A stretch of 64,000 nt of DNA from Nonomuraea guangzhouensis (GCF_019396345.1 NZ_JAHKRM010000030.1:1-64000), one strand, 5' to 3'; positions 33,795 through 43,246 are shown, counted from the first letter of the stretch. Notes: generated by a model not told the origin, from the sequence alone. Numbers and translations: made by a program.

Positions 33795-36700
33795 CTACGG
33801 CCGGGCGTGCCGTTCCGTGTCGAGCAGCAGGTCCGCCTCCCGTTGCAACGCGTCGCGGTCCCAGGTGACCACCGCTCCGGGGACGGCGTCCGGCAGGACG
33901 TCCTCCATGTAGCGCAGCTTGCGCCACCGCAGGCCGTACACCGCCAGTGCGATCTGGGCGACGCCCAGGACGACGATCATGAGCGCCATGCCCCGGCCGG
34001 GCCCGGTGCCCAGGACGGTGCCCGCAGTCCCGCTCAGCCAGCCGCCCTCGCGCATCGCCGGTTCGAAGAACGCGTCGGCGAGCCGGCCGGCGCAGAGGTA
34101 GCCGAGCGGTTCGGTGAGGTTCGCGATCATGCGGTTGCTGGCCAGGATCCGGCCTTGGAGTTCCATCCCGACCTTTGTCTGGATCATGGTCTGCCAGTGG
34201 CCGTTGAGCAGCGCGAGGGAGGCGGCGACGGCGGCCAGTCCCACGGCCAGGAACAGCGGCGAGGGCAGCAGGCCCACCAGGATCATGCCGGCACCCGTCA
34301 GCAGGGTGAACCCCACCATCCCCGTCGCCCGCCGTTCGAACCCGCCCCAGAACGCCATGGCCACTCCCCCCGCGATCCCGCCCACGGCGCCGACCACGGA
34401 GGCGACGGTCAGCGTGGCGGGTGACGCGAACGACAGGACCAGCGGCGGGGTGAGCGCGATGGCGAAGCCGAGCATGAGGTTGAACGCCAGGAAGAAGGCG
34501 ATCATCGCCACGAAGCTGGGACGCCGGGCGATGTAGCGGACGCCGTTGGAGATCTCCTTCCAGATCGTCTCCTCCCGCCTGCGGAACAGCGTGTCGGGGA
34601 ACCGCACGACGAAGAGCGTCAGCAGCGAGACGAACACCGTCGCCAGGTCCACCACGAGCACGCCGCCGAGCCCGATCAGCACGATCAGCGCGCCGCCGAG
34701 CAGTGGTCCCCCGGCCTGGCTCAGCGCGACCAGGGCCTGGGTGACGCCGTTGGTCCGGCCGAGGTACTGCTTGGGGACCAGTTGCGTGGTCGCCGCCAGG
34801 TAGGCCGGTTGCTGGAAGGATCCCGCGATCGAGCTGAGACCCGTGGCGATGTAGAGATGCCACACCTCCAGCGACCCCGTGGCGTACATGACCAGGCAGA
34901 ACCCGGTCCCGCAGACGGCCACCAGATCACCGGCGATCATCACCAGGCGGCGGTTCCATCGGTCCGCCGCCGCGCCCGCGAACGGCAGCACCAGCAGCGC
35001 GGGCAGCAGCCCGCAGACCAGGATGACGGAGAACTGCGTCGCGCTGCCCGTCTCCAGATACACCCACACCCCGAGGCCGAACGCCAGGGCCCTGGTACCG
35101 AGCATGGACACGAGCTGGCCGAGCGTGACCAGCAGGAATCCCCATAGACCCGAGGCGGCCGGCGGGACGATCGGCTTCTTCTCGGCGGGCGGCCGCTGTC
35201 GCCGCTCGAACCAGCGGGTGAGGATGGCGGCGAGCTCGGCGGCCTGGTGCTTGAGGAAGAAGTGGCCGGCGTCCGGGATCACCTCCAGTTCGGTGTCGGC
35301 GCACAGCAGGTCCCATTCGCGGTGCCGTTCCTCGTGGAACTCGGTGAGCCGGTCCCGCTCGCCGACCACGCTCAGCGCGTGCAGCGTGCGGGGGCGGTCC
35401 TTCGCGTGGCAGTGCTCGGTGTAGAACTGTTCGGCCTGCCGGGAGTCGTGCCGCAGGGCGCGCAGGATGAACGCCTGCTCTTCCGGGTCCAGGCTGTCGG
35501 TGAGCCCGCCGATGCCGCGCAGCGTGTCGCGATAGAGGCGGTCGGATCGCCAGCGGTCGCTGGGCAGGAGCCTGGCCCACAGGTCGAAGAGCCGTCCCGG
35601 CAGGCGCGGCGCCGGGAACGCGCCCCCGAACACCACGCCGACGACGTCCCCGCCCCCGGCCTCCAGACGCTGGGCGATGTCGAAGGCCAGCGCGGCACCG
35701 AGGCAGTGGCCGTACACGATGACGGGGCCCTGGACCGTCGCGCGGATCTCGGCGACGCACCGGGCCGCCAGCGTGTCGAGCGGCTCCATCGGGGCCGACG
35801 GGTCGCCGAAGTCGTGTCCCGGCAGGTCGACGGCGAGCAGCGGGAACTCGGGCGGCAGGGCGCGGGCGAGTTCGCCGTAGGCGGCCGCGTTCCCGCCGCC
35901 GAAGGGCACCGCGACCACGGTGGCCGCCGTCGCCCTGGCCGGGGCCGCCGTCGCGCCTGGCAGGCGTACGAGGAGCCCGCCTCTGGGTTCGCTGCCCTTG
36001 AGCAGGTCGGTCAGCTCGCGGATCGTCGGGTGCTGGAAGATCGCCGCGACCCGCAGCCCGTCCCCGATCTGCCGGGCCAGCCGCATGGCCGAGAAGGAGT
36101 CGCCGCCGAGCGCGAAGAAGTCGTCGTCGATCCCCACCTCCGCCAGCCCGAGCACCTCGCGCCAGATCCCGGCGAGGCGCTCGTCGGCCGCGTCACGCGG
36201 TGGCGCCGTCGGCCGGTCGCCCGCGATGCCGGCTCCCGGCTCGGGGAGGGCGCGCCAGTCGAGCTTCCCGTTCGGGGTGATCGGCAGCCGGTCCATCCCC
36301 ACGAAGGCCGCGGGCACCATGTACGGCGGCAGCTTCGCGCGGGCGTACTCGTGCGGCGCCGGGCCGTCCCCGCGCACGACGCCTGCGTACTCGTGCGACG
36401 CAGGGCCGTCCCCGCGCATGACGTAGTACGCCACCAGCCGGGCCCGCCCCTCCTCGTCGTGCCGGACCACGACGGCGGCGTCACCGATGCCCGGGTGCCC
36501 CCGCAGCACCGCCTCGACGTAACCCGGCTCGACCCGGTATCCCCGGATCTTGACCTGCCGGTCCAGCCGCCCGAGGAACTCGAACACCCCGCTGGGCAGC
36601 AGCCGCCCCCGATCACCCGACCGGTACGCCAGGGCGCCCGCGTCGAACGGATCCCGGATGAACCCGTCCCCCTCGGACAGGTACCCGCGGGCAACAGCCG

Positions 36701-39395
36701 CGCCGCTGATCAGCAGCTCCCCCGCCGCCCCGACGGGCACCGGGCGCAGCCGCGCGTCCACCACGCGCACCCGCACGTTGTCGAGCGGACTCCCCAGAGG
36801 GACGACCGGCCCACCACGATGGCCGCGCCCGGCCGGGACGCGGTGGGCGAGCACCGCGACCGTGGTCTCCGATGGCCCGTAGTTGTTCCAGATCGAACAG
36901 TCCGGCCGGACCTCGCGGACGGCGTCCACGAGCTCCCACGGGCACGCCTCCCCCGCCAGGACGAGGTAGCGCGCCGGGACCACCGCCGCCAGCAGCCCCG
37001 CGTCGCGGACGGCCTGGAGGTGGCTCGGCACGAGCTTCATGAAGTCGATCGGGTGCCGCCGGAAGTAGCCGGCCAGCTGCTCGGGATCGACCGCCCACTC
37101 GTACGGCAGCACGTGCACGGTCCCGCCGGTGGCCAGCGCTCCGTACAGGTTCGTCAGCCCGAGGTCGGCGGCGAGCGTGGACACGAGCGCGAAGTGCAGC
37201 TTCTCCGGCACGTCGAGGCGGGTGAGGATCGCGGTGAGGTAGTTGGTGAAGCTGCCGTGCTCGACCACGACCCCCTTCGGCCGGCCGGTGGATCCCGAGG
37301 TGAACACCACGTACATGGCCTCATCCCGGGCGATCCGCCGCCCCAGGTCCGTCCCGGGATAACCGGCCAGGATCGCGCCGATGTCCTCCAGCACCACGAC
37401 CCGGACCGGGCCCGTCTGGATAGGCGTGTGGTCGACTTCGGCGTGGGTCAGCAGCATCTTCGCGCGTGACTCGGTGAGGACCGCCGTGAGGTGGCTGGCC
37501 GGTGCAGCCGGGTCGAGCGGCACGTACGCCGCCCCCGCCTTCTGCGCGGCCAGCATCGCGACGACATGGTCCACGGAGCGCTCGAACAGCAGGGCCACCA
37601 GGTCACCTGGCTGTACCCCCTCGGCCACCAGGTGCCTGGCCAGCCGGTTCGCCCGCTCGTTCAACTCGCCGTAGCCGGCCACGTCGTCGCGGCACCGGAC
37701 CGCGTCCCGTCCGGGCTCGAGCGCCGCGTACGCCTCGAACCGGGCCAGCAGGGTCGCGGCCTCGTCGAAGTGCGGCGGCCGTACCGTCTCCAAGTCGTCG
37801 GCCGGGATGGCGGGTAGCGCGCCCGGCCGTACCATCTGCAGGTCGTCGGGCAGCGCGCCCGGCCGTAGCATCTCCAGGTCGGCGGCCGGGACGGCGGGCA
37901 GGGCGGCCATCGGCGCGTCCAGGCCGGTCAGGGGCGGGCCAGTGAGCAGGGCGTCGACGACTTCGGCGAAGTGGTCGCCGAGGCGCGCCACCAGCTCGCG
38001 CGACAGCAGCTCCGCCGCGTACGTCAGCGTGACCCGCAGCTCCCCTTCCGTCTCGACCACGGCGCAGGACAGATCGAACCGGGCCCGCGCGTTCCCTGCC
38101 CGCAACGGGGTCACCGCGAGGCCGGGCAGGTTCTCACCGAGGTCGGTGGCGGTGTGGTAGTTGAACATCACCTGGACCAGCTGACCCGTGCCGAGGTCCC
38201 GCTCGGGCGCCAGCTCCGCCACCAGCCGCTCGAACGGCAGCTCCTGATGGTCGTAGGCGTCCAGCGCCCGCTCGCCGACCCGCCGCACGAGATCGCGGCA
38301 GGTCGGCGCCGGGCCCAGGTCGAGCCGGAGCGGCAGGGTGTTGATGAAGCAGCCCACCAGGTTCTCGGCCTCGGGGCGGTCCCGGCCGGAGACGGGCACG
38401 CCGACCACGACGTCCTCCGTGGCGCAGTGCCGGTGCAGGACGTACCCGAAGGCGGTGAGCAGCAGCACGAACGGCGTCACGGACGCTTCCCGCGCCACCT
38501 CGCGCAGGCGGCGGCAGGTCCGGCGGTCGAGCGTGAAGTCGAGCTCGGCGCCCCGGTCGGAGCGGACCGCGGGGCGTGGGCGGTCCAGCGGGAGTTCCAG
38601 GATGGGCGGCATGTCGGCCAGTCGCTCACGCCAGTGGTGGAGGTGGTCGCGTACGACGTCGTCGGTCAGGCGTTCGCGCTGCCAGGCGGCCACGTCGGCG
38701 TACTGGACAGGAAGCGGGGCGAACTCGTGGCCGGCGTAGGCGTCGAAGAGATCGCGGACGAGTTGCCGCGACGACCACGCGTCGGTCGCGATGTGGTGCG
38801 TGACGAGCAGCAACGCGTGGTCGTCGTCGGCCAGCCGGACGAGCGTGGCCCGCAGCGGGAACTCGCTGTCAAGACGAAAGGGGCGTTCCGCCTGCGCGGC
38901 GAACACCTCCCGCACGGCGCCGGGCAACCCGGCACTGCCCTCGTCGGACGGCTGCGCCCGGACCGCGTCGGACGGCTCCGCACGGGCCGTGTCAGGCCGG
39001 GCGGCGGCTGTCAGGTCGATGACGTCGAGGGACGGGCCGTGGCCGGGCGGGGCCAGGACCAGTTCGGGGTCCGCGCCGTCGGATGAACAGGTCGTGCGCA
39101 GGACCTCGTGACGGTCCACCACGGTCGCCAGGGCCTCGCGCAGGGCCCCGGTATCCAGCGGACCGGTCAGCCGCATGGCCTGGACGACGTTGTAGGCGGG
39201 GCTGGCCGGGTCGAGGTTCTGCAGGAAGTGCAGGCGTCGTTGCGCGAACGACATGGGCAACCGGCCGGTGGTCCGGTCCAGGCGCGGGATGGGGGCGGGC
39301 CTGGCGGCGGTACGAGAGGCCGCCAGGCGGCTCAGCCTGGCCCGCTGTTCGGGTGAGAGGCGTGAGAGCCGTTCGGCCACAGCGGCGGGTGTCAT
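33795..39395 (-). CDS. NRPS module C-A-PCP-TE fused to an MFS transporter
   Basis: 1866 residues from ATG 39395: GAGAGGGG lies 6 bases upstream and the ATG overlaps the previous stop (ATGA). Condensation domain (about 45-465) with active site HHIATDA at 200-206. Adenylation domain (545-1050) with YVVFTSGSTGRPKG at 695-708. PCP with DFFALGGDS, Ser1100. Thioesterase (1155-1400) with GHCLGA, so the nucleophile is Cys1231 instead of Ser, with likely Asp and His in GERDRL and DAGHFF. An MFS domain of about 12 helices (1415-1866) follows. By-eye alignment of the A-domain pocket gives D-L-T-K-V-A-N-V-A, nearest to Asx-type codes. NRPS-MFS fusions exist elsewhere. It should extend, release and export a short peptide begun by the upstream A-PCP protein. 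Confidence 0.88.
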   Translation of the reverse strand: MTPAAVAERLSRLSPEQRARLSRLAASRTAARPAPIPRLDRTTGRLPMSFAQRRLHFLQNLDPASPAYNVVQAMRLTGPLDTGALREALATVVDRHEVLRTTCSSDGADPELVLAPPGHGPSLDVIDLTAAARPDTARAEPSDAVRAQPSDEGSAGLPGAVREVFAAQAERPFRLDSEFPLRATLVRLADDDHALLLVTHHIATDAWSSRQLVRDLFDAYAGHEFAPLPVQYADVAAWQRERLTDDVVRDHLHHWRERLADMPPILELPLDRPRPAVRSDRGAELDFTLDRRTCRRLREVAREASVTPFVLLLTAFGYVLHRHCATEDVVVGVPVSGRDRPEAENLVGCFINTLPLRLDLGPAPTCRDLVRRVGERALDAYDHQELPFERLVAELAPERDLGTGQLVQVMFNYHTATDLGENLPGLAVTPLRAGNARARFDLSCAVVETEGELRVTLTYAAELLSRELVARLGDHFAEVVDALLTGPPLTGLDAPMAALPAVPAADLEMLRPGALPDDLQMVRPGALPAIPADDLETVRPPHFDEAATLLARFEAYAALEPGRDAVRCRDDVAGYGELNERANRLARHLVAEGVQPGDLVALLFERSVDHVVAMLAAQKAGAAYVPLDPAAPASHLTAVLTESRAKMLLTHAEVDHTPIQTGPVRVVVLEDIGAILAGYPGTDLGRRIARDEAMYVVFTSGSTGRPKGVVVEHGSFTNYLTAILTRLDVPEKLHFALVSTLAADLGLTNLYGALATGGTVHVLPYEWAVDPEQLAGYFRRHPIDFMKLVPSHLQAVRDAGLLAAVVPARYLVLAGEACPWELVDAVREVRPDCSIWNNYGPSETTVAVLAHRVPAGRGHRGGPVVPLGSPLDNVRVRVVDARLRPVPVGAAGELLISGAAVARGYLSEGDGFIRDPFDAGALAYRSGDRGRLLPSGVFEFLGRLDRQVKIRGYRVEPGYVEAVLRGHPGIGDAAVVVRHDEEGRARLVAYYVMRGDGPASHEYAGVVRGDGPAPHEYARAKLPPYMVPAAFVGMDRLPITPNGKLDWRALPEPGAGIAGDRPTAPPRDAADERLAGIWREVLGLAEVGIDDDFFALGGDSFSAMRLARQIGDGLRVAAIFQHPTIRELTDLLKGSEPRGGLLVRLPGATAAPARATAATVVAVPFGGGNAAAYGELARALPPEFPLLAVDLPGHDFGDPSAPMEPLDTLAARCVAEIRATVQGPVIVYGHCLGAALAFDIAQRLEAGGGDVVGVVFGGAFPAPRLPGRLFDLWARLLPSDRWRSDRLYRDTLRGIGGLTDSLDPEEQAFILRALRHDSRQAEQFYTEHCHAKDRPRTLHALSVVGERDRLTEFHEERHREWDLLCADTELEVIPDAGHFFLKHQAAELAAILTRWFERRQRPPAEKKPIVPPAASGLWGFLLVTLGQLVSMLGTRALAFGLGVWVYLETGSATQFSVILVCGLLPALLVLPFAGAAADRWNRRLVMIAGDLVAVCGTGFCLVMYATGSLEVWHLYIATGLSSIAGSFQQPAYLAATTQLVPKQYLGRTNGVTQALVALSQAGGPLLGGALIVLIGLGGVLVVDLATVFVSLLTLFVVRFPDTLFRRREETIWKEISNGVRYIARRPSFVAMIAFFLAFNLMLGFAIALTPPLVLSFASPATLTVASVVGAVGGIAGGVAMAFWGGFERRATGMVGFTLLTGAGMILVGLLPSPLFLAVGLAAVAASLALLNGHWQTMIQTKVGMELQGRILASNRMIANLTEPLGYLCAGRLADAFFEPAMREGGWLSGTAGTVLGTGPGRGMALMIVVLGVAQIALAVYGLRWRKLRYMEDVLPDAVPGAVVTWDRDALQREADLLLDTERHARP

Positions 39396-41914
39396 GCGGC
39401 GCCCCTCTCGCATCCGTCAGTCAGGCTTCCCCGTCTGTCCGACATACCGGAGACGTCCCGCTCGCCCACCTCAGAGACGTCCTGAACAACCGCACCGGAC
39501 CGACCCTTCCGAGCCGCATCGGGAAGGTCCCGCCTGACCGCATCGGGAAGGTCCCGCCCGGCTGTGTCGGGAAAGTCCCGCCCGACCGCATCGGGAAAGT
39601 CCCGCCCGGCTGTGTCGGGAAGATCCCGCCCGACCGCATCGGAGAGGTCCCGCCCGAGCACGCCAGAGACCTCCCGCTCGGAGGGGGCCTCCATGACCGT
39701 GTCCAAGGTGTCCTGCTCGACGGTCTCCAGCATGGCCAGCAGTTCGTCGGTGTCCATCGTCAGCAGCCGCCGGTCGGCTATCTCCCGGGCGATGGCGGTG
39801 ACGGTGGCCGCGGCGAAGATGTCGCGCACCGACAGGGTGACGCCGAGGTCGCGCCGGATGCGGGAGACGAGCTGCATCGCCGAGATGGAGTCGCCGCCGA
39901 GCGCGAAGAAGTCGTCGCCCGCGGAGACCGCGCCGATCTCGAACAGCTCGGCCCACCGATCGGCCAGCCACCGCTCCACGTCACCGTCCGAAACAACCCG
40001 CGCTCCGGCCTCCGCTGAACTCTCCCGCACTGCGGCAGATCCCGAGCCCGATGAACTCTCCCGCACCGTGACAGATCGCGGGTCCGGGAGGCTCTCCGCC
40101 TCTACGGGCCGCCGGTCCCATAGGCCCTTCGCCCCGACAGACCCCCGATCCTGCGGGCCCTCCGCCCCCACAGACCGCCGGTCCCACGAGCCCTCCGCCT
40201 CTACGGGCCGCTGCTCCCATGGGCCCTTCGCCCCGACAGACCGCCGGTCCTGCGGACTCTCCGCCTGGACAGACCCCCGGTCCTGCTGGCTCTCCCCTGC
40301 GACGGGTCGTCGGTTGGGCTCCGGCGTCGTGGCGGGTCGTGTGGTCGGCTCCGTCGTGGGGGCTCCCGGGGAGGCGCCCGGCCGGGCGAGCAGGCGCAGG
40401 GCCGTACGGTCGATCTTGCCGTTGGGGAGGGATGGGAGCTCGGCCAGCTCGACCAGCGCGGTGGGGATCATGGCCAGGGGAAGCGTCGTGGTCAGGTCGC
40501 GCCGCAACGCCAGCAGGTCGAGGTTCCGGCCCTTCGCGGGGACGACGTACGCCGTCAGGCGGGCCCGCCCGGCCGATCGCTCCACGGTCACGTGGACGTC
40601 GTTGACCGGCCCGCAGGCGCGGATCGCGGCGGCCACCTCGGCGGGGTGGATGCGGACGCCGTTGACCTTCAGCTCGTCGTCGGCCCGGCCGACGACAACG
40701 AGTTCCCCGTCGTCGGACACGCGGCCGAGATCACCGGTGCGGTAGGCGGTGACGCCGCCGAGGTCGGCGAAGCGGGCCGCCGTCTCCTCGGGCATCCCCA
40801 CGTAGCCGTGGCCGGTGTACGGGCTCACCAGGACGATCTCGCCCTCGGCCGCCGGGTTCCGCAGCGCCGCGCGGACGAGAGCGGCGTCGAACGGCCCCGC
40901 CGGGTCGATGAGGCAGAAGCGCGTCTGGGGGACGGGCCCGCCCGCCGGGAGATTACCCGTGAGCCGCTCGGAGACGGGCAGGCGCTTCCAGATCTTGGGC
41001 AGCGTCGTCTCGGTGGTGCCGTACAGGTTGACGCGGGTGCGGGTGCCGGGGAACACGAGCTGCCACTCCCCCAACAGGGCGGCCTCCAGCGGCTCCCCGG
41101 CGAAGAACACCGTTCGCATGGACTCGCACTGCGTACGGCAGTGCCGCAGCCAGCCGCGGGCCACCGACGGCACCGCGTTGACGACGCTGACGCGGCTGTG
41201 ACGCAGCCAGGCCACGGTCGCCTCCGGCGAGTCGGCCTCGCGCAGGGCCGGGATGACCAGCGTCGCGCCGGCCCACAGCGGCAGGAAGACGTCGCGGACC
41301 GCCACGTCGAAGCTCAGCGCGGTCAGGAACGCCACCCGGTCCCCCGGCTCGACGCCGAACTCGGCGCACTGCCAGGCGAGGAACGAGGTCAGCGCGGCGG
41401 CCGAGCCCAGCACCGGCTTCGGCCGTCCGGTGGAGCCGGAGGTGAAGAACACGTACGCGCCGTCGGCGACCGCGGTCGTGCCTGGCTCGCCAAGGCCTGG
41501 CTCGCCGGGACCGGACGGCTCCGCCGCGTCACGAGAGACCACCCCAGGAATCGCCACCCCGTCGCGCAGGACGACGCCGGGTCTGATCAGGTCGAGCAGC
41601 GTCTCCTTGCGCCGGTCGGGCAGGTCGGGGTCGAGGGGCACGGGAACGCCGTCGAGCGCCAGGACCGCCAGGAAGTCCACCACGAACTCGATGGACCTGC
41701 GCCGTTCGATCGCCGTGAAGGTGCCCGGACCCACCGAACCGGACAGCGTTCCGACGCGTTCCTCCATTCTCCCGGCGAGGGCCGCGTAGGTGAGTGATCG
41801 CGTGCCGCACTCCAGTGCGACCTGCGTGGGCCTGGTTACAGCGTGCAGGTATATACGGTCGACAAGCCGGCGCTTCTCGATCGAGGGCGTATATGCCCTG
41901 GTGTGCTCCTTCAC
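39392..41914 (-). CDS. NRPS initiation protein: adenylation domain and carrier protein
   Basis: 840 residues; GTG at 41914 with GAGGAG upstream. Adenylation domain (1-505): YVFFTSGSTGRPKP (154-167, with P where G is usual), VNLYGTTETT (295-304), and Lys500 in LPNGKIDR. A pocket read by eye as D-V-R-N-F-A-L-L-P matches no code I know. A Pro/Glu/Arg-rich linker (511-640) contains 11-residue repeats. The PCP has DDFFALGGDS with Ser676. The C-terminal 100 residues contain 8-residue repeats. No condensation domain, as expected for a starter module. It is translationally coupled to the next NRPS gene. No MbtH or phosphopantetheinyl transferase lies nearby. Confidence 0.85.
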   Translation of the reverse strand: MKEHTRAYTPSIEKRRLVDRIYLHAVTRPTQVALECGTRSLTYAALAGRMEERVGTLSGSVGPGTFTAIERRRSIEFVVDFLAVLALDGVPVPLDPDLPDRRKETLLDLIRPGVVLRDGVAIPGVVSRDAAEPSGPGEPGLGEPGTTAVADGAYVFFTSGSTGRPKPVLGSAAALTSFLAWQCAEFGVEPGDRVAFLTALSFDVAVRDVFLPLWAGATLVIPALREADSPEATVAWLRHSRVSVVNAVPSVARGWLRHCRTQCESMRTVFFAGEPLEAALLGEWQLVFPGTRTRVNLYGTTETTLPKIWKRLPVSERLTGNLPAGGPVPQTRFCLIDPAGPFDAALVRAALRNPAAEGEIVLVSPYTGHGYVGMPEETAARFADLGGVTAYRTGDLGRVSDDGELVVVGRADDELKVNGVRIHPAEVAAAIRACGPVNDVHVTVERSAGRARLTAYVVPAKGRNLDLLALRRDLTTTLPLAMIPTALVELAELPSLPNGKIDRTALRLLARPGASPGAPTTEPTTRPATTPEPNRRPVAGESQQDRGSVQAESPQDRRSVGAKGPWEQRPVEAEGSWDRRSVGAEGPQDRGSVGAKGLWDRRPVEAESLPDPRSVTVRESSSGSGSAAVRESSAEAGARVVSDGDVERWLADRWAELFEIGAVSAGDDFFALGGDSISAMQLVSRIRRDLGVTLSVRDIFAAATVTAIAREIADRRLLTMDTDELLAMLETVEQDTLDTVMEAPSEREVSGVLGRDLSDAVGRDLPDTAGRDFPDAVGRDFPDTAGRDLPDAVRRDLPDAARKGRSGAVVQDVSEVGERDVSGMSDRRGSLTDGCERGAA
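39515..39658 (-). repeat. Six 24-bp tandem repeats in the 3' end of the A-PCP gene
   Basis: Six consecutive 24-base units, each close to CGCATCGGGAAGGTCCCGCC plus four bases, encode 8-residue repeats GRD(L/F)PD(A/T)(V/A). Units 1, 2, 4, 6 and units 3, 5 form two subtypes, suggesting an earlier 48-bp duplication. The repeats are in frame and lie after the PCP. Confidence 0.8.
40076..40296 (-). repeat. 33-bp tandem repeats in the A-PCP linker
   Basis: At least six imperfect 33-base units encode 11-residue repeats of the form xxDRRSVGAxG or xxDRRPVEAEx, between the A domain and PCP. All units are in frame. It acts as a long flexible linker whose length can change by slippage or recombination. 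Confidence 0.8.
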
Positions 41915-42007
41915 CGCTCTCCTCAGGTGTCACGAGAGATCTGGCCGCGCCATCGCGACCTCACCTGACAAGGCGTTCCAGAGTGTTCCAAGGCGCAGAG
42001 GGACTGT

Positions 42008-42040
42008 CATACCAGGGGAGGACGAAGAACATACCGGGGG
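42008..42040 (+). promoter_or_regulatory. Two CATACCRGGGG direct repeats upstream of the copper-site lipoprotein gene
   Basis: CATACCAGGGG (42008-42018) and CATACCGGGGG (42030-42040) start 22 bases apart, two helical turns, in the spacer between the divergent NRPS operon and lipoprotein gene. ATACC/GGGG elements occur in actinobacterial copper operators of the CsoR type, but here they are direct repeats, so that link is only suggestive. Confidence 0.4.
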
Positions 42041-42078
42041 TGGATGTCCTCCGGCGGCATCCGCGAGACGGTAAGGCC

Positions 42079-43227
42079 ATGATTCGACTAACCCGGATTG
42101 CCGCCGCGTTCGCCATGGTCGCTCTGCTCGCTTCGTGTGGGACGGCCACGACGGCCTCGCCGTCGAGCCCGGCGACCCACACGAGTCATGCCGGTGGCCA
42201 TGGGGCAAAGGCCACACCGGTGGCCGCCCCGTTACGGGCCGGCGAGCGGTTCGAATCCCTGAGCATGGCCGAGGCCTACACGCCGAGCGGCCCCAACGGC
42301 GGCACCGACGACTACCGATGCTTCGTGATCGACCCCAAGCTGACCAGCCAGGCGTTCCTGACCGGAGCCCAGTTCCTGCCGCAGAATTCCGACATCGTGC
42401 ACCACGCGATCTTCTTCAGGCTCGGGCCCAAGCAGGTCGCGCAGGCGAAGGCGCTCGATGACGGCACCCCCGGTCAAGGCTGGACGTGCTTCGGCGACTC
42501 GGGCGTGGACGAAGCCTCCTGGGTGGCGCACTGGGCGCCGGGCACCAACGAGACGCTGCTGAATCCGCGTTACGGCTACGCGCTGCCGCCCGGCAGCAAG
42601 CTCGTCATGCAGATCCACTACAACACCCTCAACGCCAACGGCCACCCCGGCTCCGACAAGTCGAGCATCCGGCTGCGGCTCACCGACAAGGCGCTGGAGC
42701 CGCTGGAGACCGCGCTGTTCCCGGCACCGATCGAACTGCCGTGCACGCCGCAGGAGACCGGTCCCCTGTGTGACCGGGCCGCCGCCGTCAAGGACGTGGT
42801 GCGCAGGTTCGGTCCCGGGGCCGACGGGGAGGCTGATGGGCTGGCCAAGGAGTGCGGGCCGCTCAAGCCGGGGCCGACGCAGCACTGCGACATTCCCATC
42901 CCGGGCAGCGTGACGCTGCACGCGCTGGCCGGGCACATGCACCTGCTCGGGCGCTCCATCAAGGTCGAGCTCAATCCGGGCACGCCCAAGGCGCAGACGC
43001 TCCTGGACGTCCCGAAGTACGACTTCGACGACCAGGCGCTGCGTCTGCTCGCCAAGCCCGTCACGGTCAAGAAGGGCGATGTGGTCCGGGTGACCTGTAC
43101 GCACGACGCCGCGCTGCGGGCGCAACTGCCGCAGTTGCAGACGCTGCAGCCGCGGTACGTGGTCTGGGGCGCGGGGACCAGCGACGAGATGTGCCTGGGC
43201 ATCGCCATCTGGTCAAAGGCGGCATAG
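42079..43227 (+). CDS. Lipoprotein resembling copper type II ascorbate-dependent monooxygenase (PHM/DBM-like)
   Basis: 382 residues. Lipobox LLASC with Cys20 directs membrane anchoring outside the cell. Ligand pattern matches PHM: His108-His109 in DIVHHAIFF, His180 in VMQIHYN, His286-x-His288 in AGHMHLLG, and Met371 in SDEMCLG, in the canonical order for the two copper sites. Paired Cys (137, 222, 231, 259, 270) may form disulfides. A His-rich stretch (THTSHAGGHG, 33-42) follows the lipobox and could bind copper. It could hydroxylate small substrates or peptides, or handle copper. It is divergent from the NRPS operon, so tailoring of that product is possible but unproven. Confidence 0.78.
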   Translation: MIRLTRIAAAFAMVALLASCGTATTASPSSPATHTSHAGGHGAKATPVAAPLRAGERFESLSMAEAYTPSGPNGGTDDYRCFVIDPKLTSQAFLTGAQFLPQNSDIVHHAIFFRLGPKQVAQAKALDDGTPGQGWTCFGDSGVDEASWVAHWAPGTNETLLNPRYGYALPPGSKLVMQIHYNTLNANGHPGSDKSSIRLRLTDKALEPLETALFPAPIELPCTPQETGPLCDRAAAVKDVVRRFGPGADGEADGLAKECGPLKPGPTQHCDIPIPGSVTLHALAGHMHLLGRSIKVELNPGTPKAQTLLDVPKYDFDDQALRLLAKPVTVKKGDVVRVTCTHDAALRAQLPQLQTLQPRYVVWGAGTSDEMCLGIAIWSKAA

Positions 43228-43246
43228 GGGGCCAAGGATACGCAAG

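Noticed and set aside
39515..39658. Tandem 24-bp repeats as a CRISPR array
   Set aside because: Units are contiguous without spacers, are in frame inside a gene and encode a peptide repeat; no cas genes are present.
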